The notes under the pieces: generated by a model
Database searches by the model: none
What the model saw: the letters and a program-made list of their open reading frames with translations, nothing else
Told to the model about the DNA's origin: nothing
Part shown: piece by piece, positions 53,241-61,823 of the stretch
Layout: each line of letters begins with the position of its first letter
How positions within the stretch are numbered: the stretch's first letter is position 1
From: Deltaproteobacteria bacterium
GTDB lineage: Bacteria; Myxococcota_A; UBA796; GCA-2862545
Length of the DNA stretch: 64,000 bases
Assembly (NCBI GenBank): GCA_016938035.1
Contig: JAFGVK010000122.1
Location: 1-64,000, forward strand
Reading direction: 5' to 3'
Translations under genes and position numbers: made by a program

Positions 53241-55330
53241 CGCACCACCTCCAAGGTCGCGCGGAGCGCCCTGCTCCCGTTGTCAACCGAGATCCGAGTG
53301 AGCTCCGCCCCCTGAAACTCGGCGGAGGTCCGCAGCGCCCGCCCCCGCGGAAGCGCCGCCTCGCCCAGCACCACCCGCTGCTCTCCCTCCACCCGCCAGC
53401 GGTAGGCGATGGGCTGGGAGCGGACGGGGACGAAGGCCGCCAGCAGATCGGCCGTCCAGGTGCGCACCGACGAGCTCAGCCTGCGCGGGTTGAGGAGGTC
53501 GTCCCACTCCAACTCCCTGGCGCTGTCGAAGGGAACCCTCGCCAGGGCGGCGTAGAGGCCGTAGAGCGCGCTGTCGCGGGAGCCCTCGTGATCGTAGATG
53601 ACGAAGGAGCGCTCCCCCACCTCAAACCACAGCACCCCCCCGCGATCCGAGCGCAGGCTCCTGCGCCCCAGCAGGTCGACGTGGGAGGTGATCTCCTCCC
53701 GCCAGCGAGCGCCCTCCCCCGTCTCTACCTCGGCCATCATCCGGAAGCCCATCGGCCACGCCAGCGCCCCAGCGAGCGCGGACGCGCCGTCCGCGTTGCG
53801 GATCAACTCCCCCTCAGCCGGCAGGTGCTCCCTGCTGAGCGAGGTGGGCTCGTCGCCGATCACCACGTCGTGGAAGGCGATGGGGACGGTGGGATCGCCC
53901 ACCACCGGGGTGCGCTGCAGCTGCACGTGGAGGTGGGGGACGGGAGATCGCCCCGACGCCCCGCACAGACCGAGCACCTGCCCCGCGCTGACCACCTGCC
54001 CCTCCTTCACCTGTAGGCTGCCGGGGGACAGGTGGGCGACCATTCCAAACAGATCGACGCCGTAGTGGACCATCACCAGGTTGCCCCAGTTGGCCGCGAG
54101 GTTCATCTCGCCCGGGGCGTTGTCCGGCACCCCGTCGACCACCCGCACCACGGTGCCGGCGGCCATCGCCACCACCGGGAGCCGATAGCAGTGCCAGTCC
54201 TCCACCCGAGCGCCATCGCCTGAGAACCTGGCCCCCGCCCGATCCTGCACCTCGAAGTCGAGGCCGTGGCGCCACAGGCCCCTGTGGGTGTGCTCGCCGT
54301 CGTTCCCCTGAGTGCAGGTCCAGGCCCCGCGGAAGGGCAGCCGCAGGCGCACCGAGACCGCGGTCTGGAAGCGCTGGACCCTGGTTCGGAACCTGTGTAG
54401 CGTCTCCTCCGGGCTGGCCTCTACCCGCTCGGCCAGGCGGGGCGGGCGATCGCCCAGCCGCTGCCCCAGGGCGTAGGTAGCCACCAGCACCACCGCGTTG
54501 AACGGGACGGTGAGCAGGGGCAGCCCCCACGGGCGCAGCAGCTCCAGCGCCCCTAGCCCGAGGCCCACGCTCATGGCCCCTCCTGCGACGGCGAGGAGCA
54601 GGGAGCCCAGCGAGGGGATGAACAGCACCCCCCCCAGCGCAAGCCCACTCAGCAGGGCGTTGAAGCCCAGCACCTGAACGAAGAGCGCGTCGGTCAGGCC
54701 GAGGCTGCGGGACAGTCCCCAGGCGGCCAGCAGGCTGAACAGCCCGTGCACCGCCCCGATGCGGGTGTGGACCACCAGCGCGATCAGCACGATGAGGCCG
54801 GGCAGCCAGTGAGGAAGAAAGAGCAGCGCCCCGAAGGTCTGGAGGAAGGCGTCCCCCCAGGGGAGCGGCGCGACCCCCACCGTGGAGAGGTGGAGAAAGA
54901 CCAGCTCCCCGCGCGCGGCCACCAGCAGGGAGAGGAAGAGCCAGCTCGCCAGCACAAAGGGGACGGAGAGCACCGGCAGGCGCAGGTGGTAGCGCAGCCC
55001 GCCCTCCAGCGCGACGTGGATCCCCAGCACCCCCAGCACCCCCAGCGGCGCCAGCGCCCACCACTCGGAGCCCTCCACCACCAGGGCCATCCCCAGGAAG
55101 AGCAGCAGCGGGTTGTAGCCCAGCAGCCCCCCCTCGGTGGCCGCGCGGTCGAAGCCGAGCCCCCGCCCCAGCAGCAGGGTGGCGCTCACCCCCAGCAGCC
55201 CTACCGCGCCCATCCAGGGCGCGGTGAAGGTCGCCAACATCAGCAGCGCGCCCACCAGGAGAGAGCGCGAGAAGAGGATCTGCGCGTAGGAGCGGACGAC
55301 CCCTGCAGCCAGCCAGCGCACGAGGTTCAC
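53237..55330 (-). CDS. Urea transporter-like membrane domain fused to M23 peptidase
   Basis: 697 aa. Residues about 1-290 carry 9-10 membrane segments and fit the urea transporter (UT) family: YAQILFSRSLLVGALLMLATF, GLLGYNPLLLFLGMAL, a second repeat LGFNALLSGLALGGV. After a linker, residues about 330-480 are an M23 (LytM-type) zinc metallopeptidase: H355 and D358 (RHGLDF), H433, and the HLH pair H466/H468 (VPHLHVQ). About 200 more residues follow (beta-rich). The peptidase side should face the periplasm and could cut peptidoglycan cross-bridges. Its first motif is HxxD rather than the usual HxxxD, a subfamily variant or weakened site. Located 3 bases after the decarboxylase gene. Confidence 0.9.
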   Translation of the reverse strand: MNLVRWLAAGVVRSYAQILFSRSLLVGALLMLATFTAPWMGAVGLLGVSATLLLGRGLGFDRAATEGGLLGYNPLLLFLGMALVVEGSEWWALAPLGVLGVLGIHVALEGGLRYHLRLPVLSVPFVLASWLFLSLLVAARGELVFLHLSTVGVAPLPWGDAFLQTFGALLFLPHWLPGLIVLIALVVHTRIGAVHGLFSLLAAWGLSRSLGLTDALFVQVLGFNALLSGLALGGVLFIPSLGSLLLAVAGGAMSVGLGLGALELLRPWGLPLLTVPFNAVVLVATYALGQRLGDRPPRLAERVEASPEETLHRFRTRVQRFQTAVSVRLRLPFRGAWTCTQGNDGEHTHRGLWRHGLDFEVQDRAGARFSGDGARVEDWHCYRLPVVAMAAGTVVRVVDGVPDNAPGEMNLAANWGNLVMVHYGVDLFGMVAHLSPGSLQVKEGQVVSAGQVLGLCGASGRSPVPHLHVQLQRTPVVGDPTVPIAFHDVVIGDEPTSLSREHLPAEGELIRNADGASALAGALAWPMGFRMMAEVETGEGARWREEITSHVDLLGRRSLRSDRGGVLWFEVGERSFVIYDHEGSRDSALYGLYAALARVPFDSARELEWDDLLNPRRLSSSVRTWTADLLAAFVPVRSQPIAYRWRVEGEQRVVLGEAALPRGRALRTSAEFQGAELTRISVDNGSRALRATLEVVR

Positions 55331-55333
55331 CCG

Positions 55334-56689
55334 CTACTCCCCCCGCAGCCAGTCGGGGACCCTGTCGAGGCTGACCAGATCCTCCAGCACCTCGGCGCGC
55401 CGGATCAGCCCGTGCTCGCCGCGGGGCGAGATCAGCACCGCGGGTGGGCGCAAGAAGATGAACTGCATCGACTGTGGGATGTTGTACGCTCCCACGGGGC
55501 CGACCAGCAGGTGCGTCCCCACCTCCACGGGGGGGAAGAGCAGGCTGTCCGCCACCACGTCGATGTTCATGCACAGGGGCCCGTAAATCACCGTGGGCTC
55601 GGGGGTCCCGTGGAGGGGCACCGCGGGGTGGATCTGGTGCTGGTACCAGAAGGAGGTGAACAGGGTGTTCACCCCTGCGTCCACCACCACCGCGCGCCGG
55701 CCGTCCGGGAGGCGCTTGTTGGCCACCACGGTGGTGATCAGGGTGCCAGCGTCGTCCACCAGCGCACGCCCTGTCTCCAGGATCAGCAGCGGCATCTCGG
55801 AGGGGGGCGTGTTCAGCCCCCGCAGGCCGTCGGCGACGGCCTCGGCGTAGCGCGAGAGCGGGGGGGTGGCCTGCTCCCCCGGGAGGTACTGGCTCTTGAG
55901 ACGACTCTGGGACGCGAAGCCACCGCCCACGTCGAGCCAGTCCAGCTTCACCCCCAGCTCATCCCGGAGCCGGTTGGCAAAGGCGGCGAGCTTGCCTGCG
56001 GCCTCTCGATAGGCGTCCAGATCGAGGACGAAGGTGCCCAGGTGACAGTGGATCCCCGCCAGGTCCAGCTTGCCCCCGCCGAGCAGGCGCCTCACCGCGT
56101 CCCACGCCTGCCCCGAGTCGAGGTTGAAGCCGAAGCGGCTCCAGCGCGGGGTGCTCCCAGCCGACATGTTAAGCCGGATGCCGACCTTGGGACGGAGGCC
56201 CAGGCGCTCCGCGATCCGCTCGGCGGCAGCGAGCTCGTCGTAGTGGTCCAGGTTCACCATGCTCTGCCCCACCAGGGCGCGCTCGAGAGAGGCGTCGTCC
56301 TTGTAGGGGCCGTTGAACACGATCTGCGAGGTGGGCACGCCGTTGCGCATCGCCCGCTCGTACTCCATCCCCGAGACGACCTCGGCCCAGGAGCCCTCGC
56401 GGTGGTGGATCTGGCAGATCGCGTCCAGGTAGTTGGTCTTGTAGGACCAGGCGAGCTGAACCCTGGGCCAGCGCAGGCGCATCGCGTCGCGCAGGGTGCG
56501 GATCCTGTCCTCCAGGGTGCGCTGCGAGAACACAAAGACCGGGGAGCCGTACCGCTCCACCAGCTCTCCTACCGCGACCCCGTCGATCTGCCCCTTGGAG
56601 CGCAGGCCGGGAAAGGACCCCATCTTGTTCATCGCCCCCGAGCGGTGCCGCTGCAGGCTGGGGCGCTCATAACGCGGCTTCTCACTCAT
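55334..56689 (-). CDS. Fold-type III PLP decarboxylase (DapDC/Orn/Arg-decarboxylase-like)
   Basis: 451 aa. PLP-Lys in SYKTNYL (about residue 84), HCHLGTFV, LDVGGGFASQ, LETGRALV (where DAP decarboxylases have EPGR), VVVDAGVN, GPLCMNIDV and GAYNIPQ. The fold is an alanine-racemase-like barrel plus C-terminal beta domain. It resembles diaminopimelate decarboxylase (LysA), but the specificity helix and GPLCMN (normally GP.CES.D) differ, so it may act on another amino acid or on an amino acid bound to a carrier, as BtrK does. ATG 56689 overlaps the ATP-grasp stop by 4 bases, with GGAG ahead. The N-terminal 25 residues are extra. Confidence 0.9.
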   Translation of the reverse strand: MSEKPRYERPSLQRHRSGAMNKMGSFPGLRSKGQIDGVAVGELVERYGSPVFVFSQRTLEDRIRTLRDAMRLRWPRVQLAWSYKTNYLDAICQIHHREGSWAEVVSGMEYERAMRNGVPTSQIVFNGPYKDDASLERALVGQSMVNLDHYDELAAAERIAERLGLRPKVGIRLNMSAGSTPRWSRFGFNLDSGQAWDAVRRLLGGGKLDLAGIHCHLGTFVLDLDAYREAAGKLAAFANRLRDELGVKLDWLDVGGGFASQSRLKSQYLPGEQATPPLSRYAEAVADGLRGLNTPPSEMPLLILETGRALVDDAGTLITTVVANKRLPDGRRAVVVDAGVNTLFTSFWYQHQIHPAVPLHGTPEPTVIYGPLCMNIDVVADSLLFPPVEVGTHLLVGPVGAYNIPQSMQFIFLRPPAVLISPRGEHGLIRRAEVLEDLVSLDRVPDWLRGE

Positions 56690-57750
56690 GATGTTCTCCG
56701 TCCGTGGCGCTCGCCTGCGCTCGACAGGGTCTCGAGCTCCTCGATGGTGAGGAGGGTGTTGGTCGACACCCGCACAAACGCGGCGCCGACCCTATAGTCG
56801 GGGAGCGAGGTGACGGCCTCGCCTGCGGCGAGCCGGGCCGTGGCGAGGGGGATGTTCTGCCCCGCGCCGAAGCACAGATCGACCCACGCGGGCATCCGCG
56901 GGTTGATCTCCAGCAGGTGAAAGGCCCCCTGGCGGTCCCTGCGCACCTCGATCTCACAGGGACCTCGCCAGCTCAAGACGCGCAGGAGCTCCTCGCTCAG
57001 GGACAACAGGCCGCGATCGCGGATCGTGACCCCCGCCCAGCCCTTCCCCTTGTCCGTGAGGAGCATCTTCTTCATCGCCACCGCCCCGACCATCCCCCCC
57101 CGACCGTCTCCGAGGGCGGTGACGTTCACCTCCTCCCCCTCGACGTAGGCCTGCGCGATCACCGGGTAGCCCCACTGGGCCGCGGCGCTCCAGAAGGCGT
57201 GCACCGCCTCGTCGGTGTTGTGGACGATGGTGGCCCCGTAGAACGGGCTCTTGATCACCATCGGGAACGGGAAGAGCTTGTGGAGCGCGTACACCCCCTC
57301 CACCTCGACAAGGTTCACCGATCGGGGGACCGGAATGCCGAACTTGTCCCGCAATTCGCCAAGCCGGTCCTTGTTCCGTTGATCGAATTGCGCCCGAGAG
57401 GGGAGAAAGGTGCGCAGTCCCAGCGCGCCCAGCGCGGCCTCCTGTCCCATCAGCGCCGGCAGCTCAGAGTCCAGGTTGGGGAGCAGCACCCCGGCGTGCT
57501 CCCGCTCCTGGATGTAGGCCAGCCTGTCGAAGAGCGCCTCACGCCCCCCCGAGGGGTAAGGGATGAGGTAGCTGGCGTCGAACAGGTCGGGGAGGAAGTG
57601 CCCAGGGTCGAGCATGTCGTAGGCCAGCCCGATGATCCGCCCGCCAAAGTCGGGGTCATCGCGCAGCGACTGGGCGACAGCAACGCCCGGACCGGGGTTG
57701 TCGGTGGCGTTCAGCCCCGTGACCAGCACCGTCTCGGTGAAGCGGGCCAT
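56686..57750 (-). CDS. ATP-grasp carboxylate-amine ligase
   Basis: 354 aa. N-terminal Rossmann-like region (VLVTGLNATDNPGPGVAVAQSL, IIGLAYDMLDPGHF) followed by the ATP-grasp fold: FPMVIKSPFYGATIVHNTDEA (ATP-binding loop), AQAYVEGEEVNVTALGDG, and metal-binding E/N in CEIEVRRD....LLEINPRMPAWVDL. It is like the CarB/PylC/BtrJ-type ligases, which join an acid via an acyl phosphate to an amine or thiol. ATG 57750 overlaps the PqqD-like stop by one base (TGATG). Substrate unknown; the small upstream protein and the decarboxylase suggest a carrier-linked amino acid. Confidence 0.9.
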   Translation of the reverse strand: MARFTETVLVTGLNATDNPGPGVAVAQSLRDDPDFGGRIIGLAYDMLDPGHFLPDLFDASYLIPYPSGGREALFDRLAYIQEREHAGVLLPNLDSELPALMGQEAALGALGLRTFLPSRAQFDQRNKDRLGELRDKFGIPVPRSVNLVEVEGVYALHKLFPFPMVIKSPFYGATIVHNTDEAVHAFWSAAAQWGYPVIAQAYVEGEEVNVTALGDGRGGMVGAVAMKKMLLTDKGKGWAGVTIRDRGLLSLSEELLRVLSWRGPCEIEVRRDRQGAFHLLEINPRMPAWVDLCFGAGQNIPLATARLAAGEAVTSLPDYRVGAAFVRVSTNTLLTIEELETLSSAGERHGRRTS

Positions 57751-58007
57751 CAGCCCTCCAGCTCGCGCTCTGCGGGCACCAGCGTCTCGTCCTGTAGCAC
57801 ACGGAGAAACTCCAGCACGTCCCGCTCAAGATCGTCGGCCTCACCCACCTCAAAGTGCGCCTGTAGCCGCGCGACCAGCGCCGCCAGGCCCTCCCCCTCC
57901 TGCATCCCCTCCAGCAGCAGGCGGGCCGCGGGGTTGGCCGAGAAGGTGGCCCCGGTCCGCGGGTCGAAGACAAAGCCACTAGGAGAGATCGCCAGATCGA
58001 GTTCCAT
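57750..58007 (-). CDS. PqqD-like small protein heading the ATP-grasp operon
   Basis: 85 aa from ATG 58007 with GGAG ahead. The pattern SGFVFDPRTGATFSANPAA...LEGMQEG.GLAALVARLQAHFEV....LERDVLEFLRVLQDETLV is that of PqqD-like winged-helix peptide-binding proteins, especially those seen with HPrK-related systems, though no such kinase and no radical-SAM enzyme lies in the window. It ends ...ERELEG. It could be a peptide chaperone or, given its acidic tail, a carrier on which the ATP-grasp ligase works. It overlaps the ligase gene by one base. The 186-bp gap upstream, after the sensor kinase gene, probably holds the operon promoter. Confidence 0.75.
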   Translation of the reverse strand: MELDLAISPSGFVFDPRTGATFSANPAARLLLEGMQEGEGLAALVARLQAHFEVGEADDLERDVLEFLRVLQDETLVPAERELEG

Positions 58008-58193
58008 CACTGCTCCAGGGGGCAAAAGGGTGACCGTGGGGACCTCTCGTCGGCGCGGTGAGGACCCCGCACGGTGCCCTCCCCCCGGCGGTGAGGCTGG
58101 GGCGGAGGACGCCGTCGCTCCAACCTACCCGGACAACGCCCCACGCCGCTGCACGCAGGAGTCAAGAGATGGTCCGCGATGACGGACCCATGA

Positions 58194-59477
58194 CTACCCC
58201 ACCGCCCCCCGCACCGTAGACGGCATCGAGATCTCAAAGCGCGCCCCCCCCAGCGGGCTGTCGAGCACCCTCACCTTGCCCCCGTGGGCGCGGATGATGC
58301 GGCTGACCAGCGACAGGCCCAGGCCCACTCCGCCGGTGTTCCGCGATCTGGCTGCGTCCAGGCGCACCATCGGCTCGAAGACTCGCTCGCGATCCTCCTC
58401 CGGCACGCCGGGGCCGTCGTCGTCCACCCAGATCAGCACCTCAGCGGTGCGGCTCTCCGCCCGGATCTCAAGCTGGGTGGAGGTGTACCTGGCCCCGTTC
58501 CTCACGAGGTTGGACAGGGCGCGCACGAACAGGCGGCGATCCACGAGGACGGTCAGCTCGGGAGCGGGGTGCACGGTGATCCACACCGAGGGGTTGATCG
58601 CGTGACCATCCGCGCGCGCCTCCTCTGCCATGTCGTCGAAGCACGCATGCTCCAACATCATGCTCCTCATCTCGTCCCGCAGGCTGCCGAACAGCAGGAG
58701 CTCACCGATAAGCTCGTTGAGGTCGTCCAGGTCCCGCTCGATCGCGTCGGCCCTGCGCTCCCGCTCCTCCAGCGCCTCGGCCACCACCAGCAGCTCCACC
58801 GCGAAGCGGAGGCGCGCCACCGGCGTCCGCAGCTCGTGCGAGATGGCCTGGAGCAGCTCCTCGCGCCCCGTCACCTCCTCCTGCACCTGCCGCGCCATAC
58901 GGTTGAAGGACGCGGCGAGCTCGCCGGCCGCGGCGCGGGCCGGGACGCTGGCCCTGGCGCTCATGTCCCCCTCCCCGAAATGCCGCGTGGCGTCGGTGAG
59001 GTTCTGGAGCTGGGCCGAGAGCGGGTGCATGGTCCAGTAGACCGCGACGCCGGTGGCCAACAGGAGCATGAGCGAGGCCATGATCGGCGCCAGCGACCTG
59101 GACGGGGCGGACTGCGGCCGGACCAAGACCACCAACGGCTGATCGGAGATAGGCACCGCCGAGAATGGCCCGAAGGCGTCCACGCTCTCTACCAGCTCGC
59201 CCCGGCGCAGCCGCTCGCGCTCCAGCAGGTTCATCCCCGCCAGCACCCGGGCGGAGGGGGCCACCTCCAGCTGCACCCCGTACTCCGCCGCCGCATCCGT
59301 CAGGCCTGGCTCAGCGCGGACAGGGTCCAGCATCAGGGAGTGGATCCGCTCCACTCCACCCTCAGGGAGGATCGGCGGAGGGACGAGCGAGACCCTGCCC
59401 GCGTAGATGACCAACCAGAAGGCCAGGAACAGCGCGAGCCCAACCACCGCGTAGACGCGGAGGAAGGCCTCCTTCAC
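58194..59477 (-). CDS. Sensor histidine kinase (RstB-like)
   Basis: 427 aa. Two membrane segments (about 7-27 and 129-149) enclose a sensor loop of about 100 residues. HAMP (about 150-205), HisKA with H214 (AISHELRTPVARLRF), HATPase with N box (LSNLVRNGARYT), DDDGPGVP and GVGLGLSLVSRI. ATG 59477 overlaps the regulator stop by 4 bases. Close to RstB/CpxA-type kinases. It is followed, after 186 bases, by the PqqD-like operon on the same strand, so that operon may be a target. Confidence 0.95.
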   Translation of the reverse strand: MKEAFLRVYAVVGLALFLAFWLVIYAGRVSLVPPPILPEGGVERIHSLMLDPVRAEPGLTDAAAEYGVQLEVAPSARVLAGMNLLERERLRRGELVESVDAFGPFSAVPISDQPLVVLVRPQSAPSRSLAPIMASLMLLLATGVAVYWTMHPLSAQLQNLTDATRHFGEGDMSARASVPARAAAGELAASFNRMARQVQEEVTGREELLQAISHELRTPVARLRFAVELLVVAEALEERERRADAIERDLDDLNELIGELLLFGSLRDEMRSMMLEHACFDDMAEEARADGHAINPSVWITVHPAPELTVLVDRRLFVRALSNLVRNGARYTSTQLEIRAESRTAEVLIWVDDDGPGVPEEDRERVFEPMVRLDAARSRNTGGVGLGLSLVSRIIRAHGGKVRVLDSPLGGARFEISMPSTVRGAVG

Positions 59478-60142
59478 CTGGCCACCAGCTGGTACCCCAC
59501 CCCGCGCACGGTCTTGATCTCCGGGGCGCCTGCCTCCGCCAGCTTGCGGCGCAGCTGCGAGACCCGCACGTCGACCGAGCGGTCCACCCCGTCGTAGTCA
59601 ATGCCGCGCAGATCGCGCAGCAGATCGGGCCGGGACACAGGCTGGCCTGCAGACCGGGCCAGCACCCAGAGCAGGTCAAACTCCCCGGTGGTCAGCTCCA
59701 GCGGCCTCCCGGAGATCATCACCTCGCGGCGCCCCACGTCGATGGTGAGGGCCCCCAGCACCTTCCGCTCATCATCCCGGTCGCCGCGCCGCAGGAGGGC
59801 CTTCACCCTCGCCAGCAGCAAGCGGGGGGACACAGGCTTGGCCACGTAGTCGTCCGCGCCCAGCTCCAGCCCTAGCACCTGGTCGATCTCCTCGGTGCGC
59901 GCCGTGAGCATCAGGACCGGCACCGTGCAGCTCGGCCGCAGCTCTTTGAGGATGGTGAGGCCGTCCTTACCGGGCAGCATCAGGTCGAGGATGACGACAT
60001 CTGGCCGCTCAGAGAGGACGCGCTCCACCACCAGGGCGCCGGAGGCCTCATGGCTCACCTCCAGCCCGCTGGCCCGCAGGTACTCGCCCACGAGCTCTGC
60101 GAGGCGCAGATCATCCTCCACCAACAGGACACGCGTACTCAT
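59474..60142 (-). CDS. OmpR-family response regulator (RstA-like)
   Basis: 222 aa from ATG 60142 with GAGGTG ahead; an upstream in-frame ATG adds MPISVEVS and is less likely. Receiver with D53 (VILDLMLPGKDG), T in LTARTEE and K102 (YVAKPVS); C-terminal winged helix with LTTGEFDLLWVLA and RSVDVRVSQLRRKL....IKTVRGVGYQLV. Coupled to the downstream kinase. The same RR-HK order as rstA-rstB. Confidence 0.95.
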   Translation of the reverse strand: MSTRVLLVEDDLRLAELVGEYLRASGLEVSHEASGALVVERVLSERPDVVILDLMLPGKDGLTILKELRPSCTVPVLMLTARTEEIDQVLGLELGADDYVAKPVSPRLLLARVKALLRRGDRDDERKVLGALTIDVGRREVMISGRPLELTTGEFDLLWVLARSAGQPVSRPDLLRDLRGIDYDGVDRSVDVRVSQLRRKLAEAGAPEIKTVRGVGYQLVAR

Positions 60143-60175
60143 CGACACCTCTACGCTGATCGGCACAGGTCAAGC

Positions 60176-61309
60176 TCAGAAGGGGAGGTAGTCCCCCAGC
60201 GGACCTGCACCGTCAAAGTACCACCAGTAGCCCGTAATCACCCCGATGAAAAGCAACACGATGATTGTAAGTGTCAGCATACAACCGGCCATCTGCCAGC
60301 AGCCACACCCCGGGACATCCGGATCCCCGATGGTGATCTGGCGCTTGGGCCTTGGAATGTCCCACGCGTGCTTCACCCTGGTGACCAGCGGCGCGCCCCC
60401 AGCGGCTGCCTTGGCGATGGCTCCCCGGAGCAGCTCCGGGCGCACCTTGGCGTCTACCGCCCAGCGGCTCGCCCTCCGCCCCAGGTGGGGATCGGGGAGG
60501 GTGACTTTGTTGTAGAGCAGGTCCACCCGGTTGACCTCACCGTCGTCAAAGCCCACCGCGATCCACGAACCCGGTCCGAAGCGCACGTCGCCCACCGGGC
60601 GCTGAAAGCCCACCTGTCCGCAGGCTGCCCCCTCGGCCAAGGCCCACACCGAGAGTCGCTGCGAGGGGTGGGGGACCACCGCGACCACCCCGTCCCGGGA
60701 CACCGCGAGGCCCAGCACCGGCTCTCCTACCGCGAAGCGGCGGAGCTCCGCCGAGCCGTCGCCCGCCACCGCGATCAGCGCGTCGCCAGCCGCGACCCAC
60801 CAGTACCCGGCGGGGGACCAGGCGACACCGCGCACCGCGGCGCCGACGTCCACCGTGCCCCAGGCGCCTCCTGACGCGGGGTCCACCGCCCAGAACACCC
60901 CCGCTGCGGTGCCGACCCCGAGGGAGCCCCCACCGGGCCCAAAGGCGAGCACCACCGCGTCCGGCACGGGGATGGTCCGCTCCAGCCCCTGGAGCTGCAC
61001 GACGTGGATCGCGTCCTTTCCCAGCACGCCGACCCGCGCGCCCTCAGAGACCTGGAGCGCGCGGATGAGGCCGTCCCCCAGCTCATGGCGCTCCTGGAGC
61101 GCGCCGTCCAGGCGCCGGAAGAACTCCACCCTGCCGTCCGAGTCCACCGTGACGAGGTGCTCCTCGTTCACCCCCACGCCGACGAGGATCCCGTCCCCGA
61201 AGTGCTTCCAGAGGGGGTCGTCCTTTCTGGCGTCCCAGACCAGCAGCTCCGGGCCGTCTCCGGTAGCGACGATGACGCCATCGCGGGCGTAGTCAAGGGG
61301 GACTCTCAT
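60176..61309 (-). CDS. WD/PQQ-propeller-like protein with C-terminal membrane anchor
   Basis: 377 aa. No signal peptide. About 6-7 propeller-like repeats over residues 5-270 (GVIVATGDGPELLVWDARKDD, HLVTVDSDGRVEFFRRLDG, VRGVAWSPAGYWWVAAGDALIAVAG, GPGSWIAVGFDDGEVNRVD). At the C-terminus, after a Cys pair (PGCGCWQMAGCM), a strong membrane helix LTLTIIVLLFIGVITGYWW anchors it with the propeller in the cytoplasm. It lies 33 bases before the response regulator on the same strand. Function unknown; an interaction platform is plausible. Confidence 0.7.
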   Translation of the reverse strand: MRVPLDYARDGVIVATGDGPELLVWDARKDDPLWKHFGDGILVGVGVNEEHLVTVDSDGRVEFFRRLDGALQERHELGDGLIRALQVSEGARVGVLGKDAIHVVQLQGLERTIPVPDAVVLAFGPGGGSLGVGTAAGVFWAVDPASGGAWGTVDVGAAVRGVAWSPAGYWWVAAGDALIAVAGDGSAELRRFAVGEPVLGLAVSRDGVVAVVPHPSQRLSVWALAEGAACGQVGFQRPVGDVRFGPGSWIAVGFDDGEVNRVDLLYNKVTLPDPHLGRRASRWAVDAKVRPELLRGAIAKAAAGGAPLVTRVKHAWDIPRPKRQITIGDPDVPGCGCWQMAGCMLTLTIIVLLFIGVITGYWWYFDGAGPLGDYLPF

Positions 61310-61339
61310 GGGGCCTCCAGAGCGCGCCGGGGTCGCGCC

Positions 61340-61552
61340 TTACTCGTCCTCGTCCGGCAGATCGTAGAAGCCCTGGTACCCGTCGGGCACAGGCGCGTCC
61401 TTCATCACCAGGTCCTCCGCCTCCTCAGTGTCCTCGTCCACCTCAGGTGCGGCGTACCACGCCTCATACTCGGCGGTGCCAGGCGCTGCGCCCTCACCCG
61501 CCTTGCGCCGTGCGGAGATCCTCTCGGTGGGGAGCTCGTCTGGATTGCTCAT
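61340..61552 (-). CDS. Small acidic protein of unknown function
   Basis: 70 aa. ATG 61552 follows an ideal AGGAGG, which supports it being real. Basic N-terminal third (RISARRKAGEG), then strongly acidic (PEVDEDTEEAEDLV, DLPDEDE end); largely disordered. It starts an apparent run with the propeller gene 30 bases downstream. No family recognised. Confidence 0.6.
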   Translation of the reverse strand: MSNPDELPTERISARRKAGEGAAPGTAEYEAWYAAPEVDEDTEEAEDLVMKDAPVPDGYQGFYDLPDEDE

Positions 61553-61823
61553 GCTTCCTCCTGATCAGGATGGCTCAGTGTACGCGTACCGATAACCGGT
61601 TCGGCACCTCGCCGGGTCCAACTGCCGCGCCCCTGCCACCCGGCCGCGGCGCACCCGGCGATGACGCCCCCCGCTGTGCTCTAGGCGCCGCCTCGGATAG
61701 TAGGACGGCCCGATCCCTCTCGCCAGCGGGGCGCGGTCCCGGCGGGCTCCTGCCCGGCACGCGCCCTTCTCGGCAGGTCTCACCTTCAACAGGGTCCCGT
61801 CCCACAGCAAGGAGTCCCCCCCT

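Noticed and set aside
55334-56689. Calling the PLP decarboxylase LysA
   Set aside because: Key specificity motifs deviate and the operon has no lysine genes, so a broader name is safer.
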